From: a virus
Reading direction: 5' to 3' (one strand)
DNA length: 52,082 nt
IMG/VR virus record: IMGVR_UViG_3300003323_000338
Location: 1-52,082 of that record
Shown here: one piece after another, positions 7,415 through 14,587 of the stretch
Numbering within the stretch: the stretch's first letter is position 1
Layout: the number at the start of each line of letters is the position of its first letter
The notes under the pieces: model-generated
What the model saw: the letters and a program-made list of their open reading frames with translations, nothing else
Database searches by the model: none
What the model was told of the DNA's origin: nothing
Made by a program: the position numbers and the translations under genes

Positions 7415-9315
7415 GCCGCCTTCTCCAGGCTCTTCACCGCAGCGACCTTCAGGGCGTGGTCAGCGATGGCGGAGCAGATGGCGCCGAACTGGGACTCGCG
7501 GAACAGTCGCGCGGCCTTGACCTGCGTAGCGGTGAAGCCCAGCGTCGCCAGGAAGTCGGCGGTGACGGTGAAGCCCAGGCGGGCGTTGATGGTGCCCAGC
7601 GTGAGGGTCGGCTGTTCATCGGCCGGCGCGGGGGCGGGTTCGGGGCGGCGGACCTGGGACACCGGGGCCGCCACGGGAACGATCGGCGCCGGCGCGGGCG
7701 CCGCCGCGCGCGCGGCCAGTTCCTCGTCGCGCGCCTTCTGCTCGCGGTCCCGGGCGGCGGCGAGGTCCGCGGTCAGCTTGTCGATGACCTGGGCGTGGAG
7801 GACTTTCGCTTCCTCGAGTCGTGCGCCGAAGGTGTCCTCGCTGGGCACGTTGGAGCGCGTCATCATCAGGACGTTGTCGATCTCCAACGCGGTGCGGTCG
7901 CCGTAGTGCAGGCGGGCGTCGAGCTCTTCGAAGCGGCCCACGATGCGCGCGCGCTTGGCGGACTCCTCCGCTTCGCGCTTGATGCGCTCTTGCTCGGCCT
8001 GGCGCTGCTGGCGGGCCTCGTCTTCCGCCTTCTGGTCGGCGATGCGCAACTTCACGAGCGCGGTCAGGTCCTCGGGCTGCTTGAGGACGATCGTCGCGGT
8101 GTCGTGGAAGAGGCTCTTGTAGTCGGCGGCCAACTCGCGCAGCGTGCCCAGGTTGATCTGGATCCGGTCCGCGATGGCGTTGGCCTCGATCTTGGCGTTG
8201 GCCAGGACCAGGTTCACCGCCTCTTGCATGTTGTCGAAGCTCTTCTTGCCCTTGATCGCGCCCGCGAAGTCGGCCGGGATGGCGGGCATCAGGTCGCGGC
8301 CCAGGCGGGTGTTCAAGGCGGCGATGTGCTCGCGCAGCGCCTTGGTCGGCACGCTGACCAGTTCCACCTTCCGGCGATCCTTCTCGGCCTTCACCAGCTT
8401 GTCCAGGTCCAGGCGAACGCGGCGCGCCTCGGCGCTGATGTCGTCGATCGTGCGGAACAGAGCGTCGATGCTCTCCGTCTGGCTCAGCGCGTGCTGCTTG
8501 GCGGCGGCGAGCCGCTCCTCGACGTCGCCGCACCACTTCACGGTCTTCTCCGCGTTGGCGAAGTCATCGTCCGTGGTGAGCTCGCGCTTGATGCCCTTGA
8601 AGACGGCGAGGGCAGTCTCCTTGAACGAGTCGAGGTTGCTCGCGGTGACGGCGCCCGTGACCTGGATGCGCAGCGCCGGCAGCGTCTCCGGCGCGCGCCC
8701 CGTGGGCTTCGGCGCCTCGGCCACCGGGGGCACGTAGTCGCACAGGTCCTGCTCCAGCTGCGCCCAGCCGGCGGTGATGCGCGCGGCCAGTTCCGGGTTC
8801 GGCGTGTACCAGCAGTGGCGCTCCTCGGCGAGTTCGTCGCCGTTCCACTTCGACGCCATGAACAGCACGCGCTCGCAGCCCGAGACCATGCACTGCTGCT
8901 CCATCTGGATCTGGTAGTGCAGCGGCAGGTCGGCGCCGGTACAGCCTTCCACCATGACGGCGCGCAGGTCCTTGTTCAGGCTTTTGTGCTCGAAGGCGAC
9001 GTCATCCAGCATCGTCAGGCCGTCGAAGGACACGGACAGCTTGCCCGCGGTGCCGGTGACCGGATAGAGGTCCTCACCGATGATCTGCTCGGCCAGCGGG
9101 CGCGCGAGCGCTTCCGCGCGATGGCCCTCGTCGAAGATGCGCTGCGTCTCCGGGCTGACGTCGGCGGACAGGCCGGTATGCAGCTCCAGCAGCAGCGCGT
9201 CGCGGCTCTTGTACGGCGACTCGCCCAGCATGGCCGGCGCATCGCTCGCGTTGAAGTGGTTGAGGCGGTGGGCATGCCATTCCGGCGAGCCCTGGATCAG
9301 GTCGTGCTTTTGCAT
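7411..9315 (-). CDS. YqaJ-family recombination exonuclease with long C-terminal extension
   Basis: Lambda-exonuclease-fold nuclease that would resect double-stranded DNA ends and pass 3' strands to the ERF annealing protein encoded just upstream. The N-terminal 190 residues form the YqaJ domain. Visible are the entry motif GSPEWHAHRLNHFNASDAP (9-27), E68 (GHRAEALARP) and the metal and catalytic residues D98 (SFDG), E109 and K111 (FEHKS), then YQIQMEQQCMVSG. Residues about 220-550 are a long charged coiled-coil region. Residues 550-600 are a Pro/Ala linker followed by a short C-terminal domain. At 634 residues it is about twice the length of the nuclease alone. Confidence 0.85.
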   Translation of the reverse strand: MQKHDLIQGSPEWHAHRLNHFNASDAPAMLGESPYKSRDALLLELHTGLSADVSPETQRIFDEGHRAEALARPLAEQIIGEDLYPVTGTAGKLSVSFDGLTMLDDVAFEHKSLNKDLRAVMVEGCTGADLPLHYQIQMEQQCMVSGCERVLFMASKWNGDELAEERHCWYTPNPELAARITAGWAQLEQDLCDYVPPVAEAPKPTGRAPETLPALRIQVTGAVTASNLDSFKETALAVFKGIKRELTTDDDFANAEKTVKWCGDVEERLAAAKQHALSQTESIDALFRTIDDISAEARRVRLDLDKLVKAEKDRRKVELVSVPTKALREHIAALNTRLGRDLMPAIPADFAGAIKGKKSFDNMQEAVNLVLANAKIEANAIADRIQINLGTLRELAADYKSLFHDTATIVLKQPEDLTALVKLRIADQKAEDEARQQRQAEQERIKREAEESAKRARIVGRFEELDARLHYGDRTALEIDNVLMMTRSNVPSEDTFGARLEEAKVLHAQVIDKLTADLAAARDREQKARDEELAARAAAPAPAPIVPVAAPVSQVRRPEPAPAPADEQPTLTLGTINARLGFTVTADFLATLGFTATQVKAARLFRESQFGAICSAIADHALKVAAVKSLEKAA

Positions 9316-9325
9316 GGTGTGGTCC

Positions 9326-10174
9326 TCACTGCGCGCGCTTGATGGCGCGGATCTGCTTCTCTTGCTCGGCGTCGAAGGGCTTCTTGGCCTTCACCGTCTT
9401 GACGATGTCGTCGGCCGTCTTCTTGCCGGACTGGATGTACTTCTCCCAGGCGGGGAAGTTGCGTTCGAAGTCGGCGGCGGGGTAGGTCTCCGCCGTCGCC
9501 GCGGCGCGCGCCTCGGTGCGCGGGGCTTCGCCTTCGGACTCGTCGCCTCGCCCGTCGTTGTCGTCGCCGCCTTCGGCCACGCCGCAGATGGCCTTGAGCG
9601 TGTAGCGCTGGAGGTAGGAGACGGTCGACGCGATCTGCTGGATCGAGTTCTTCTTGCCCGAGTCGTCCGGCGGCCCGCCCATCTCGACGCTCTCGGAGTG
9701 GCCGGCCTTGTGCTTCAGGATGCACGTCACCGAGATCCACGTTGGTGTCTGCTTCACATCCCAGCGGTACGACATGCCGTGCTTCGCCAGCGCGGGGCCC
9801 ACGGCCGCCACCACATCGAAGAGCTCCGCGTGCTTGTAGCCGACGAAGGCGCCATCGCGGCCGGTGTAGCCGACCTGCTTGCTCTTCAGGATCGTGATCG
9901 CCTCGGCCTTGAAGCCGGCCATCGCCTCGTTCATCGCCTGATCGGCGAGTTTGGCGTCCTGACGATCGGCGAGATCCATGATCGTTCCGATCTGCTCCGG
10001 CGTGGCGCCGCGATCGAGCAGCGCCAGCAGGAACGACTCGCTCTTCGAGAACACCGGCTGGTTCGCGGCGGCGGTCGCGACTGCGGACGGCTGTTGCGCG
10101 GCCGCGAGGGGCTGGGACGGTCGATCGCTCAGGTCCAGGAGCTCGAGCATCTCCTGCTGGGTTGCTGCTTGCAT
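9326..10174 (-). CDS. erf: ERF-family single-strand annealing protein
   Basis: Phage recombinase that anneals complementary single strands, partner of the neighbouring YqaJ exonuclease. Start taken at MQAATQQEML (10174); the longer frame has an Arg/Ser-rich shadow. The ERF core spans about 75-205, including GYTGRDGAFVGYKHAELFDV, HGMSYRW and the hallmark ASTVSYLQRYTLKAICGV followed by an acidic DDNDGRGDE stretch. The first 45 residues are a Gln/Ala linker. The C-terminal 70 residues probably interact with the exonuclease or host SSB (inference). Confidence 0.85.
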   Translation of the reverse strand: MQAATQQEMLELLDLSDRPSQPLAAAQQPSAVATAAANQPVFSKSESFLLALLDRGATPEQIGTIMDLADRQDAKLADQAMNEAMAGFKAEAITILKSKQVGYTGRDGAFVGYKHAELFDVVAAVGPALAKHGMSYRWDVKQTPTWISVTCILKHKAGHSESVEMGGPPDDSGKKNSIQQIASTVSYLQRYTLKAICGVAEGGDDNDGRGDESEGEAPRTEARAAATAETYPAADFERNFPAWEKYIQSGKKTADDIVKTVKAKKPFDAEQEKQIRAIKRAQ

Positions 10175-10187
10175 GGCGGCGCTCCGA

Positions 10188-10475
10188 TCAGACCGCGACG
10201 GGATCGGGCTGGTACTTCTTGAACGGCAGCGCCTTGATGTTGGCGCCGAAGAACTTCCCGATCGATTCGGCGCCGACGAAGGCCGCGTAGGTCTCGGGCT
10301 CGACATCGGGGTAGTGGTAGATCGCTCCGGTGCCGCGCGGGAACGAGACGGCCAGCGTCTTCGTCTCCGGGTCATAGCCGATGGCCTGGACCTGGCTGGA
10401 CTCGACCTCGTTCAGGACGATGGGCGGGCGGGGTTCGGTCTCGAAGGCTTGGGCGGGCGTGAAGGTCTTGGGCAT
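10188..10475 (-). CDS. KTSC domain protein (95 aa)
   Basis: Residues about 24-87 match the KTSC domain, named for its usual motif. Here they read VESSQVQAIGYDPETKTLAV, then Y-H-Y-P-D-V, YAAFVGAESIGKFF and a closing aromatic region. KTSC proteins and fusions occur widely in phages and bacteria, often beside nucleic-acid enzymes, and are thought to contact nucleic acid. It sits just upstream of the ERF gene in the leftward operon. Confidence 0.75.
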   Translation of the reverse strand: MPKTFTPAQAFETEPRPPIVLNEVESSQVQAIGYDPETKTLAVSFPRGTGAIYHYPDVEPETYAAFVGAESIGKFFGANIKALPFKKYQPDPVAV

Positions 10476-10518
10476 GAGGGGGCTCCGTTGATGGGGTGGT
10501 GGGGCGACGCTTCGTCGG

Positions 10519-10713
10519 TTAGCGCGTCGTGCGCGGCCAAGAACGCGGCGGTTTGCCGATGCGCGACTGCAACGTGGCGATCTCTTCGCCTGCCATGGCG
10601 TCGCCGCGCTCGCCCCATGCCTTGTATTTGCCTTGACGGAGCAGGCGGTCGAGCGCGCGCTCGCGGCGATCGGACTTGAGGGGATGCGTGGTGCGGGAGT
10701 CGCGGATACCCAT
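10519..10713 (-). CDS. Small basic hypothetical protein (64 aa)
   Basis: Starts MGIRDSRTTHPLKSD. It is highly basic with a helical segment RRERALDRLLRQGKYKAW and a second helix around EEIATLQSRIG. It may bind DNA or a host protein. It stands 43 bases upstream of the KTSC gene and downstream of a strong GC hairpin. No family recognised. Confidence 0.45.
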   Translation of the reverse strand: MGIRDSRTTHPLKSDRRERALDRLLRQGKYKAWGERGDAMAGEEIATLQSRIGKPPRSWPRTTR

Positions 10714-10744
10714 GAGGTTCTCCAGTGGTGGTGAGGTGAAGGGT

Positions 10745-10786
10745 GGGGCGGCGTTGCATCCCCGGGATCCCCCAGGGCGCCGCCCC
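10745..10786. other. GC-rich inverted repeat in an early-operon gap
   Basis: GGGGCGGCG at 10745-10753 pairs perfectly with CGCCGCCCC at 10778-10786 around a 24-base loop that itself contains CCCGGG. It lies in one of the few gaps of the leftward operon. There is no T-tract on either side, so it is not a standard intrinsic terminator. It could attenuate transcription or protect an mRNA end. Confidence 0.4.
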
Positions 10787-10794
10787 GTTGGGGT

Positions 10795-11040
10795 TCAGTT
10801 CGGGATGGCGCGAGCGATCTGCGTGGCGAAGTGCGCCACCAGGATCACGAAGAGGACGAACGCGACGACGACGATGGCGAAGTCGGTTCCGGTCCAGCCG
10901 TTCGACTCAAGGTCGCGCTGGTAAGCGGACTCGGCCGTGTCGAGTTCACCGGGGCAGGTGTCGGACTCCAGCCACTCGATGCGACGGGTGGCGGCGGCGG
11001 GCGCGGGCGCGATGGCGCGGCGGATCAGAGCGAAGGCCAT
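10795..11040 (-). CDS. C-terminal-anchored membrane protein (81 aa)
   Basis: The soluble N-terminal half carries TRRIEWLESDTCPGE and an acidic helix. Residues about 53-72 (DFAIVVVAFVLFVILVAHF) form one transmembrane helix near the C-terminus. It begins four bases after the stop of the secreted SGNH-fold protein. The pairing of a secreted esterase-like protein with a membrane protein may be meaningful, but no function is known. Confidence 0.5.
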   Translation of the reverse strand: MAFALIRRAIAPAPAAATRRIEWLESDTCPGELDTAESAYQRDLESNGWTGTDFAIVVVAFVLFVILVAHFATQIARAIPN

Positions 11041-11044
11041 GGGG

Positions 11045-11692
11045 TCACTCCTTGAGGGCAGCGTTGATGCGATCGGCGATGCGCGCCATGCCGGTGTCTC
11101 CGGGATGGCCGAGGACGCCGACGTTCTCGGGGGAGACGATCAGTTCGGTGATGTCGACCCACCGGCCGCCGCCGGACTCGCACAGCGGGCGCATAACAGC
11201 GTCACGGTCGCGAAGCGACTGGCTGAGCCCCCAGGTCGAGACGCAGACCAGCTTCGCGCCGGCCTTGGCCCTCGAGACGAGCTCGGCGTACTTGGCAGGA
11301 AGGCCGTTGTCGCCCAGCTGCAGGATCACGACCGTCCCGGCGCCAACGGTGAACGCCGGAAGCGCCGCCGCCGGATCCGTCTCGTTGGCGTAGAGGTTCA
11401 TCGCCACGAACGTAAGGCCCTGAGCGCGCGCCACGAGGTGGACGTAGTCCTTCTCCGGCGCCGAGGCCGCCATGCCCCATCCACCCGCGCCCCAGACGGA
11501 GGAGCCCGGGACATATGAGCCATCGAAGGGGATGAGCGTCAGCGAGTTGCCCAGCGCGACGATGTTGGTCCGCTGCTGCACCGGCGCGGGGGCCGGGGAG
11601 GGCTCAGAGGCACCACCACCGCCGCCACCGCAGGATGCCGACACCACCGCCAGCACGCCAGCGAGGAACCACGCGACATTGCGGGCGCTCAT
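11045..11692 (-). CDS. Secreted SGNH/GDSL-fold protein, probable lipoprotein
   Basis: 215 residues. The N-terminus is a signal sequence (WFLAGVLAVVSAS) ending at C21, followed by a Gly run and a Pro/Ala-rich tether, as in Burkholderiales outer-membrane lipoproteins. The lipobox is imperfect because Ser is at -3. The domain has SGNH blocks: GNSLT with S50 (block I), GGWGM (II), LGDNGL with N129 (III) and GHPGD with H196 (V). The usual Asp three residues before the His is missing. It may remove acyl groups from surface glycans. Its start overlaps the first gene of the operon (ATGA). A paralogue lies at 12208-12864. Confidence 0.7.
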   Translation of the reverse strand: MSARNVAWFLAGVLAVVSASCGGGGGGASEPSPAPAPVQQRTNIVALGNSLTLIPFDGSYVPGSSVWGAGGWGMAASAPEKDYVHLVARAQGLTFVAMNLYANETDPAAALPAFTVGAGTVVILQLGDNGLPAKYAELVSRAKAGAKLVCVSTWGLSQSLRDRDAVMRPLCESGGGRWVDITELIVSPENVGVLGHPGDTGMARIADRINAALKE

Positions 11693-12048
11693 GCCGCCTC
11701 CGGCGCGTTGGCGGCAACGGGGAAGGGCAGGACCTGCGCGGTCACGCGCTGGGGAGCGGAGAAGAGCTCGAGGTGGCTCTCGCGCCGCTCGCGGTCATCC
11801 GCGATCCGGTTGTGCAGCTGGTTGACCAGCCGCTCCTGGCGGTTGCGCTTCACCGCGGCGATGTCGCGCAGCTGCAGCGAAGCGACAGACGACGACAGGG
11901 CGCGCGAAGCTGCGGCAAGATTCGGTGCCCGCGCGGCGTTCGCGCGGTGCTCGATGTAGTCGGCGTGGTGCTGGTTGACCTCTTCGGTCATCGCGGCCAG
12001 CACTCGCTGCGCTGCAGCGAGCTCGGCCTGAAGTTCGGTTGCGTCCAT
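11689..12048 (-). CDS. First gene of the leftward operon, coiled-coil protein (119 aa)
   Basis: Start chosen at MDATELQAELAAAQ (12048), which has GGGAAC about five bases upstream; the longer frame would begin 11 residues earlier, at the edge of the promoter and operator DNA. Residues about 1-90 are long Ala/Arg/Glu-rich helices (LAAAQRVLAAMTEEVNQ, LRDIAAVKRNRQERLVNQL), probably a coiled coil. It is the promoter-proximal gene, where other phages place regulators or antiterminators, but no such motif is visible. Confidence 0.6.
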   Translation of the reverse strand: MDATELQAELAAAQRVLAAMTEEVNQHHADYIEHRANAARAPNLAAASRALSSSVASLQLRDIAAVKRNRQERLVNQLHNRIADDRERRESHLELFSAPQRVTAQVLPFPVAANAPEAA

Positions 12049-12079
12049 CTGCGTTCCCGGATTGGGTTGCGACAGACGC

Positions 12080-12108
12080 AATTTACCCGCAGGTAATCAA
12101 ATAAACAA
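12080..12108 (-). promoter_or_regulatory. Candidate leftward early promoter (PL)
   Basis: On the minus strand TTGTTT (12103-12108) is followed after 17 bases by TAAATT (12080-12085), a reasonable sigma-70 pair with 4 of 6 matches in each box. It is about 30 bases upstream of the first leftward gene. The -10 box overlaps one palindromic operator and the -35 box touches the other, which would allow direct repression. Prediction only. Confidence 0.45.
12083..12096. promoter_or_regulatory. Operator OL1 (TTACC-N4-GGTAA)
   Basis: TTACCCGCAGGTAA is a perfect 5+5 palindrome around a 4-base spacer. The same 14-base form occurs at 14306-14319 between the repressor and the Cro-like gene. It overlaps the predicted -10 of the leftward promoter. 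The inferred binder is the repressor encoded at 13597-14247. Confidence 0.65.
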
Positions 12109-12121
12109 TACCTGTGGGTAA
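12108..12121. promoter_or_regulatory. Operator OL2 (one mismatch)
   Basis: ATACCTGTGGGTAA matches the TTACC-N4-GGTAA palindrome except for the first base. Its start is 25 bases from the start of OL1, so two repressor dimers could bind with a near-integral helical offset. A further half-site (GGTAA, 12140-12144) lies just beyond, inside the inverted repeat CTAGG-N7-CCTAG. Confidence 0.55.
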
Positions 12122-12179
12122 ATCATTGTGGCGAACTAGGGTAAACACCTAGCAGCGTGCGCATGGGGTTCAGGAGAGG

Positions 12180-12201
12180 CGCCGGGAGAGGCCCCCCGGC
12201 G
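12180..12201. terminator. GC hairpin after the SGNH gene
   Basis: CGCCGGG (12180-12186) pairs with CCCGGCG (12195-12201), just past the stop of the leftward SGNH gene. It could end lysogeny-region transcripts before they run into the leftward promoter. No T-tract follows on the minus strand, so this is tentative. Confidence 0.35.
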
Positions 12202-12207
12202 AGATGT

Positions 12208-12864
12208 TCAACGCGTGGAGCGCGCGTCGGCCGTCACGGCCTCGAAGACCCTGCGGGCCATCGTGTGCATGTCTGCGTCTGCCGGGTGGCGCGCAACATC
12301 CATGTTCGTCCAGGCGCCTTGCGCGCCCTTATAGATGTCGCCAATGTGCACCCAGGTCGCACCAACGGAGCGGGCGGCCCGCTGCATCACCAGATCTGCG
12401 ACGGGCCTGCGCCAATACGTCGAGGTGCATGCGATGCTGCCGGCGCCGGAAACGAGACGCAGCAGGTCCTGGTAGCGCGCCGGCAAGCCGTTGTCGCCGA
12501 GGGCAACCACGACCAGAGTGGAGGTGTCGACATGGACCTGGGGCAATGGAGCTTTCGGGTCCATCTCGATGGAGGCCACATTCACCGCGGTCACCGGCAC
12601 CCGCAGCATCGCGCCGAGGGTGTGGGCAAAGTCCCTGTCCTGTGCGCTCGCGGCCATGCCCCAATTGCCCACCCAACCCGCTGAGGGGAGGGGGCCATGC
12701 TTCGTGATGCTGTTGCCCAGCACCACCAGCTTCGTGATCTCGCCGGACTTTCGCTCGGCGACCGGCGCCCATTTGCGGCTCCGCACGAACCAACGAAGCT
12801 CGGTGACCAACCTGCGCGCACGCTTGCGCTCGACCAGCGCGCGGCGCCACACCTTTCTCAGCAC
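12208..12864 (-). CDS. Cytoplasmic-type SGNH/GDSL-fold protein, paralogue of 11045-11692
   Basis: The start is a GTG at 12864 with GGGAGA six bases upstream; the longer frame runs through low-complexity DNA with no better site. 218 residues: a basic N-terminal region of about 40 residues without a signal peptide, then SGNH blocks. These are VVLGNSIT with S52, GNWGMAAS, ALGDNGLPARY with N125, and RHPADADMH with H193. The sequence around each block is closely shared with the secreted protein at 11045-11692 (GNS-[IL]-T, GMAAS, LGDNGLPA-[RK]-Y). As there, the Asp three residues before His is Val. It lies downstream of the repressor on the same strand and is probably expressed in the lysogen. Confidence 0.65.
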   Translation of the reverse strand: MLRKVWRRALVERKRARRLVTELRWFVRSRKWAPVAERKSGEITKLVVLGNSITKHGPLPSAGWVGNWGMAASAQDRDFAHTLGAMLRVPVTAVNVASIEMDPKAPLPQVHVDTSTLVVVALGDNGLPARYQDLLRLVSGAGSIACTSTYWRRPVADLVMQRAARSVGATWVHIGDIYKGAQGAWTNMDVARHPADADMHTMARRVFEAVTADARSTR

Positions 12865-12925
12865 TGTGTTTCTCCCTGTATCAAAGGTTTCGCCTGCCCT
12901 GGCAGGCGGCCCGCATTCTGACGGT

Positions 12926-13126
12926 TCAGGGCTTGCGTCTGGGCGCTTGTTGAACGCTGAACGTGATCGGACCGCTGAGCGTGACGCCCAGGTTCTCGAT
13001 GTCGCCACCGACGTAGAGGTTCGGTAGCTTGGCTAGCGCTGTCTCGCGAGCCGAAAGGTCTTCAGCGGGCAGCGCATCAAGGATGCGTTTGACGATGGAC
13101 GACGGATTGCTATCTGGCTTTTCCAT
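12926..13126 (-). CDS. Small lysogeny-region protein (66 aa)
   Basis: An N-terminal helical half (SIVKRILDALPAEDLSARE) is followed by a beta-rich stretch (GGDIENLGVTLSGPITFSV, residues about 40-58) that resembles residues 12-30 of the next protein upstream. Co-oriented with the repressor and separated from neighbours by 60-80 bases, so probably expressed in the lysogen. Family unknown; superinfection exclusion or host modification is a guess from position. Confidence 0.5.
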   Translation of the reverse strand: MEKPDSNPSSIVKRILDALPAEDLSARETALAKLPNLYVGGDIENLGVTLSGPITFSVQQAPRRKP

Positions 13127-13209
13127 GACTGTTGTAACTCCCAGCGAACCCCCATCTTCAGCCGCCCGGCAAGGCGTGATGTAGTGGAAAGTCCTATGTC
13201 GGGAATCGG

Positions 13210-13503
13210 TCAGGAAATCCGTTTTAGGGCGCCAAGCTGAATTGCCACAATCGCCAGTAGGAGTGCGACCACCAGCGCGCGATAGGCGCGCCTACGCCAA
13301 GGCCGCCGGTCCTTTCCGCATCCGCGGCAAACGGGCGCGTGAGCCCAGTTCAGAGCCCCGCAACCCTTGACGCGGCACGGAATGCCGACTTCTTTAGGAG
13401 GGGGCATTGTTGCGACTTGTAGAACCACATCACCGTCGGCCGTATAGCCCAACTGGGTGACGTCACCCTGGACGGAGACGCCTGGCTTGGATTCCTGATC
13501 CAT
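13210..13503 (-). CDS. Zinc-ribbon, C-terminally membrane-anchored lysogeny-region protein (97 aa)
   Basis: Three parts are visible. Residues 12-30 are a beta motif (QGDVTQLGYTADGDVVLQV) shared with the 66-residue neighbour. Residues 43-62 form a C-x4-C-x10-C-x2-C zinc ribbon (C43, C48, C59, C62). After a basic stretch (RRPWRRR) comes one transmembrane helix (about 75-93) with a short tail. This places a zinc domain on the cytoplasmic face of the inner membrane. Position between repressor and operator suggests expression in lysogeny, where membrane-bound exclusion proteins are common. Confidence 0.55.
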   Translation of the reverse strand: MDQESKPGVSVQGDVTQLGYTADGDVVLQVATMPPPKEVGIPCRVKGCGALNWAHAPVCRGCGKDRRPWRRRAYRALVVALLLAIVAIQLGALKRIS

Positions 13504-13596
13504 GCACCACGACTGCTAAAAGTGGCGCCTGTTTTATTGATTCAACGTGCGGCGGCCGGAGTTATCCCCCAAGAGTGTGGTTGCGCGTGAACCACA

Positions 13597-14247
13597 TCAC
13601 GACCGGCCCGCTGGGGCATGTGCGACCTGCGTTTGATTCAGATCAAGCGTTGCGCGGTATGCGGAGTTTATGGCGTCCAGTAGGACGTCAGGCGCCAAGC
13701 TCCTGCGCGCACTTTGCAGGTGCGTGAGCGTTTCCTCAGCCATGGCCCGCCAGGTACGCAACTCGGGGGGGTGGAAGGATTGCAGCTCTTTGGCCAATCG
13801 CTCGCGGGCGATCCGGCTGTCGGGCGACTTGGCGAAGGTGGCGCACAGGTCCGCAACCAGATCCCGTCGCTCGTCCGACACCGCGGATAGCAGCTGAGCG
13901 AGCAACTCCGTCAGCTCGTCAGGCCCAAGTCCCAGGGCCCGGATCTCCGCCGGCGGCCTGGTCGCATTGCGCGTCCGGACCGGAATCGGCTCCCCCAGGC
14001 GTAGCTCCTCGGGGAAGAGCATGTGTCCTGGCGCGAGCTCCAGCGCGGACTCGATCTGCAGGGCCATCTCGTCGCCGATCGCCTTCATGGGGCGGCGCGC
14101 GTCGGCTTCGCCCTCGTCCTTCAGCGCCCGGCTGAGATAGGACGCCGGCATCCCCATGGCCGCAGCTGCCTCCTTTTGAGAGGGGTACTTGGCCGTGAGC
14201 GCCGCGAGGGCGCGCTGGCGCGCTGCGTGGAGTGCTCGGATGTCCAT
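13597..14247 (-). CDS. Prophage repressor (HTH, no S24 peptidase domain)
   Basis: 216 residues from MDIRALHAARQRAL at 14247. An N-terminal helix-turn-helix lies about 22-43 (SQKEAAAAMGMPASYLSRAL). The C-terminal half is helical (ELTELLAQLLSAVSDERRDL and ERLAKELQSF) and presumably oligomerises. It lacks the Ser/Lys peptidase domain of CI/LexA-type repressors, so RecA-stimulated self-cleavage is not expected. It is divergent from the Cro-like gene, with palindromic operators in between, the classic immunity arrangement. The start is placed before the operators; the longer frame would read through them. Confidence 0.75.
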   Translation of the reverse strand: MDIRALHAARQRALAALTAKYPSQKEAAAAMGMPASYLSRALKDEGEADARRPMKAIGDEMALQIESALELAPGHMLFPEELRLGEPIPVRTRNATRPPAEIRALGLGPDELTELLAQLLSAVSDERRDLVADLCATFAKSPDSRIARERLAKELQSFHPPELRTWRAMAEETLTHLQSARRSLAPDVLLDAINSAYRATLDLNQTQVAHAPAGRS

Positions 14248-14270
14248 CGCGGGAAGATAGCCGCCACGAT

Positions 14271-14284
14271 TTACCCCTAGGTGC
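14271..14284. promoter_or_regulatory. Operator OR2-like (TTACC-N4-GGTgc)
   Basis: TTACCCCTAGGTGC keeps the left half and three bases of the right half of the palindrome found at 12083 and 14306. It is 24 bases before the repressor start, so binding here could control the repressor's own promoter. Confidence 0.5.
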
Positions 14285-14305
14285 ATGAATTCGCTTGCAA
14301 ACAAA

Positions 14306-14319
14306 TTACCTATGGGTAA
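14306..14319. promoter_or_regulatory. Operator OR1 (perfect TTACC-N4-GGTAA)
   Basis: TTACCTATGGGTAA is a perfect 5+5 palindrome ending 10 bases before the Cro-like start. With the partial site at 14271 and the two sites at 12083 and 12108 it defines a shared operator set. The surrounding 14285-14310 stretch is AT-rich and must contain the divergent promoters, although no strong -35/-10 pair stands out. Confidence 0.65.
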
Positions 14320-14329
14320 ACTGCGGTGC

Positions 14330-14584
14330 ATGCATGGACCTTTCTATGACTACTTCTTCGGCATGGCAGTCCCCGACCGGGACGCGTTGGCCGCGCGCGC
14401 AGGGACCACTCGCGGAGTGCTGACGCAAGTGGCCTACGGCCACAAGCAGATCGAACTCGGGTTCGCTGACGCGCTGGTCGCGGTCTGCGCCGGGAAGGTG
14501 GTCCTCGACTGGTTGCCGCTCACCGACAACGCCAAGCGCCAGCGGTCCATCCGCGAATCGGCGCTGGTGGGGCAGGGGGCCTGA
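14330..14584 (+). CDS. Cro/YdaS-like DNA-binding protein (84 aa)
   Basis: First gene of the rightward arm. Start placed at MHGPFYDYFF (14330), just after the operator; an in-frame ATG at 14312 inside the operator is the alternative. Residues about 15-50 fit a compact helix-turn-helix (DRDALAARAGTTRGVLTQVA then YGHKQIELGFADALV), as in YdaS/Cro-type proteins. It would bind the same operators and favour lytic growth by blocking repressor synthesis. Confidence 0.7.
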   Translation: MHGPFYDYFFGMAVPDRDALAARAGTTRGVLTQVAYGHKQIELGFADALVAVCAGKVVLDWLPLTDNAKRQRSIRESALVGQGA

Positions 14585-14587
14585 GCC

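Noticed and set aside
7456-9342. Long rightward ORF (628 codons) opposite the exonuclease
   Set aside because: Product is Arg/Gly/Leu/Val-rich without domains; it is a GC-bias shadow of the YqaJ gene.
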